A stretch of 64,000 bases of DNA from Lepeophtheirus salmonis (taxonomy: Eukaryota; Arthropoda; Copepoda; Siphonostomatoida; Caligidae): assembly GCF_016086655.4 (NCBI RefSeq), contig NC_052136.2:5270001-5334000 (forward strand), read 5' to 3'. Of this stretch, positions 61,800 through 64,000 are shown in pieces. The notes below the pieces were generated by a model, which was given only the letters and a program-made list of their open reading frames with translations, was not told the DNA's origin and did not search any database. The position numbers and the translations under genes were made by a program. How positions within the stretch are numbered: position 1 is the first letter of the stretch; each line of letters opens with the position of its first letter.

Positions 61800-61950
61800 A
61801 GAGAACATTCAAGTCTGAACTGTTTCTGCTCATAAAGACGAGTAGTAACACTGATAATTTGTCAGAAAATTAGTAGTGTAAGTCATTATTGGACTCACAA
61901 TCAGAGTTTAATTGAGAATCAAGATTGAAGTAATTTCTCCCTATGGCCTT
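61800..61950 (-). repeat. Dispersed repeat family, copy 5
   Basis: Plus-strand blocks AGTAACACTGA, GTAAGTCATTATTGGACTCA and AATTGAGAATCAAGATTGAA mirror copies 3 and 4. With copy 4 it forms an inverted pair around the hAT-like MITE. Confidence 0.55.
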
Positions 61951-62814
61951 TCGAGGTACAGAGTTGGCTTTGTGTTTATTTATTTATTTCCATAGCGGCA
62001 TGTAGGTATCTATAATTACAGATAAGCTACTCTCCTCTTAAACGTCCTTCAAACTGTCATGTTTACTATTTCGTTTTTTGCCTTTTTATATAACTCTAAC
62101 TATATACACATTATGTTGTTTGGTTTGAATGTATTTTTTTGAATAACCTCTTTATAAAACCGTTTATTTTTTTCATTCCGTCGTTTGTCATTGTGCACAA
62201 AGATCAATAATGTAATGAACTATGAATAATGAAATATTACTTGGCCTATAGAGCGTGCATTTTTTTCTTATCTTCACATTGTTCTTCCAAGTGCCCAACA
62301 TTATTTAATTATAAAAGCCTAAAATAAATTAAATTTTTAACAGTCTTTTAACTTGGTTATATTTTCGATAAAGTTTAGTAGTCATAAACTATATTATGTA
62401 TTGTATCTAATGCTAAGAACCTTTAAATTAAATTTTCCTTTAAAAATGATGTCCAAAATTATCTATAAACTTGTTTAAGGCTATAGCATTTATTTTCTTA
62501 TTTAAGCAATTGTATTACTTACTTTTATTAAATTATTTGAATGAAAATTGGAAATATATACACGCTATTGTATTATCGAATAGCCCATTAATATGGAAAA
62601 TTCGAATTAAAGGAGAATTTAGTTAAAAATCATTAATTTAACGTGGAAAAAAATGTAATGAAATGTAAAAATGATTGTATACAAATGCAATATTACTGTT
62701 AATTGAAATCCAAATTACTCTAGAAGCACATTAATAGGTTTTATTTATCTTATATCGGAGTTAAGTATCATAGAATCAAAATAATTTGGGATGATCAAAG
62801 TTGAAGTTCCTCAG

Positions 62815-63040
62815 AATATTAGATTGGCGCCTTTTTGGAGATTATAACGATCTTAGACACCTTGGCACCTGTGATACAAATTTCCCAGACGTATATTGGC
62901 CATGCTTAATGGCCGTAGCACATTTAATAGTTATCTCTCAGAAAAGAAAGAGAAAAAAGGTCCCAAAACCAGATATAGTTAGTAAATTCATCTTCCCATC
63001 TATAGAACTATTATTCGAAATTGTAGAGAGTTTTTCGTAG
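62815..63040 (+). other. Candidate terminal exon, unknown gene
   Basis: After an acceptor-like GTTGAAGTTCCTCAG (ending 62814) the frame reads ILDWRLFGDYNDLRHLGTCD, then TNFPDVYWPCLMAVAHLIVI, a basic patch (SQKRKRKKVPKPD) and IVSKFIFPSIELLFEIVESF before a TAG at 63038-63040. Codon use is balanced for such AT-rich DNA, and the Trp/Cys-containing segment looks like real protein. There is no evident polyadenylation signal close by. I do not recognise the family. It could be a last exon or a remnant. Confidence 0.35.
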
Positions 63041-63858
63041 CTTAACAACAGTTGCTCACTTTAATTCAACTTATCAATTTTTAGTGCACTGATTGAGGGA
63101 AAGAAACATTACACAAAGTACAGTATAATTTTGATGAGGTAATGTTGTGCAATAACGCACAACTAATGTTAACAAGTGTATTATTTAGTACACAACCTAC
63201 TCAGTATCACAGCCTTCTCCTCACAGTTTACAAAATGGCCATCTCTATGATCGGAAATCACTAAACACACGACAGTTAGATATATACTTTAGGATTTTTG
63301 AGGAACTTTTAAAAATTTTAGATTAAAGTAAAAATTATAAGAGATAATCAATTCCTAAAAACAAATTCCAGCCTGATAAAAAATGCCACGCCCAATTTTA
63401 CATTTAGTGACAATGATACAAAAATACAACCGTGCAACTGATTTTGAAACATTTATTTCTCTCACTGATTGTATTTAACTGCATTGAAGATATTTATACA
63501 TTATTATATATATAAAATCATTTGTGAAGTATTTTATAAATTCAAAATGTAGAGAATATTTTGATATACTCTTTCCCAAAGTAAGATGATCGCTCTACCC
63601 TACTATATTTTCCAAAATATGACAGGATATGATCGTCCTTTGTTATGGTTTTGAGATTTAACCTATGGAATAGCTCTTTAAAATTTGATGAGGATTGAGC
63701 AATATTTTACGTTGGCATATTTGGATTAAACTCATTGGATTATTTTCATTTTATTCCGTTTAATAAACATTAAACATATATATATTGCTTAAAAAATCTG
63801 ACTAGTTTATATTTTCTATCAACAGGTTTTATTCGCATAGAGTAAGATATATTTTTTT

Positions 63859-63898
63859 ATTATCCGATTGATTTTTTCATTATCCGATTGATTTTTTC
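63859..63898. repeat. 20-bp unit repeated twice
   Basis: ATTATCCGATTGATTTTTTC occurs twice without a gap and without differences. Confidence 0.9.
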
Positions 63899-64000
63899 AC
63901 TGTTTTGGTATACGAGCACGACAATTATCAACTACTTGTAGTATGTTTTTAAAAAAAAAATCGTTTTTTTATGTGCCTATATAGGTATTGAAAGGCTTCA

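Larger units (their letters stand above)
61960..64000. other. AT-rich end of the window, one exon candidate
   Basis: Apart from the segment at 62815-63040 and a short duplication at 63859 nothing can be supported. Confidence 0.5.

Noticed and set aside
1..64000. CRISPR arrays, bacterial operons, replication origins, rRNA
   Set aside because: None seen; the window is eukaryotic in character.

Overview
The window looks like a piece of a large, strongly AT-rich invertebrate nuclear genome. There are no operons or bacterial signals. What coding I can recognise is one spliced animal neuropeptide-type receptor exon and a doubtful serine-protease exon, in a sea of long introns and intergenic DNA studded with transposons. 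The dense load of Tc1/mariner-type DD37D elements, the receptor of the arthropod FMRFamide type and the base composition suggest an arthropod, possibly a copepod such as a sea louse. The species is inference; I cannot test it here.

Layout. 0-9 kb: two decayed Tc1/mariner copies (about 1.8-2.9 and 7.2-8.5 kb) and some short exon-like frames. 9.2-10.2 kb, minus strand: the first coding exon of a class A GPCR, ending at a clean splice donor within or after the third intracellular loop; the exon with TM6 and TM7 is not found in the window. 13.5-14.8 kb: a nearly full-length but broken DD37D element with matching inverted ends. 15.4-16.4 kb: a non-autonomous element with long inverted ends and three 108-bp tandem units inside. 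18.9-19.2 kb: a 165-bp tandem duplication. 23.6 kb: a transposase remnant. 24-42 kb is mostly featureless AT-rich DNA, with a pair of CRE-like octamers at 28.1 kb. 42.3 and 43.0 kb: two exon-like segments whose translations look alike. 44.3-44.75 kb: a foldback element.

46.5-48.6 kb holds the clearest structure: a 2.1-kb, minus-strand, Ty3/gypsy-like LTR retrotransposon with two 249-bp LTRs, a 5-bp target duplication, a primer binding site matching tRNA-Ser(GCT), a polypurine tract, gag, zinc knuckles, a protease remnant and the tail of integrase. Reverse transcriptase, RNase H and the integrase core are missing. Twenty-nine bases further on sits a deleted mariner copy (48.7-49.4 kb). 51 kb: a trypsin-like GDSGGP exon or remnant, minus strand. 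52.6-52.8 kb: a 229-bp MITE. 53.1-53.9 kb: another deleted mariner. 57.7-58.0 kb: a 180-bp tandem duplication. 60.8-61.4 kb: a hAT-like MITE with an inner perfect hairpin. A dispersed repeat family has at least five copies (25.4, 43.7, 58.3, 60.5, 61.8 kb).

The genes do not form a pathway that I can see. The mobile elements fit together better. Several mariner copies have kept the N-terminal DNA-binding part and the C-terminal tail and lost the middle, and every transposase in the window is broken, so any movement of these copies would need enzyme made elsewhere in the genome. I did not find convincing evidence for an undescribed biological system.
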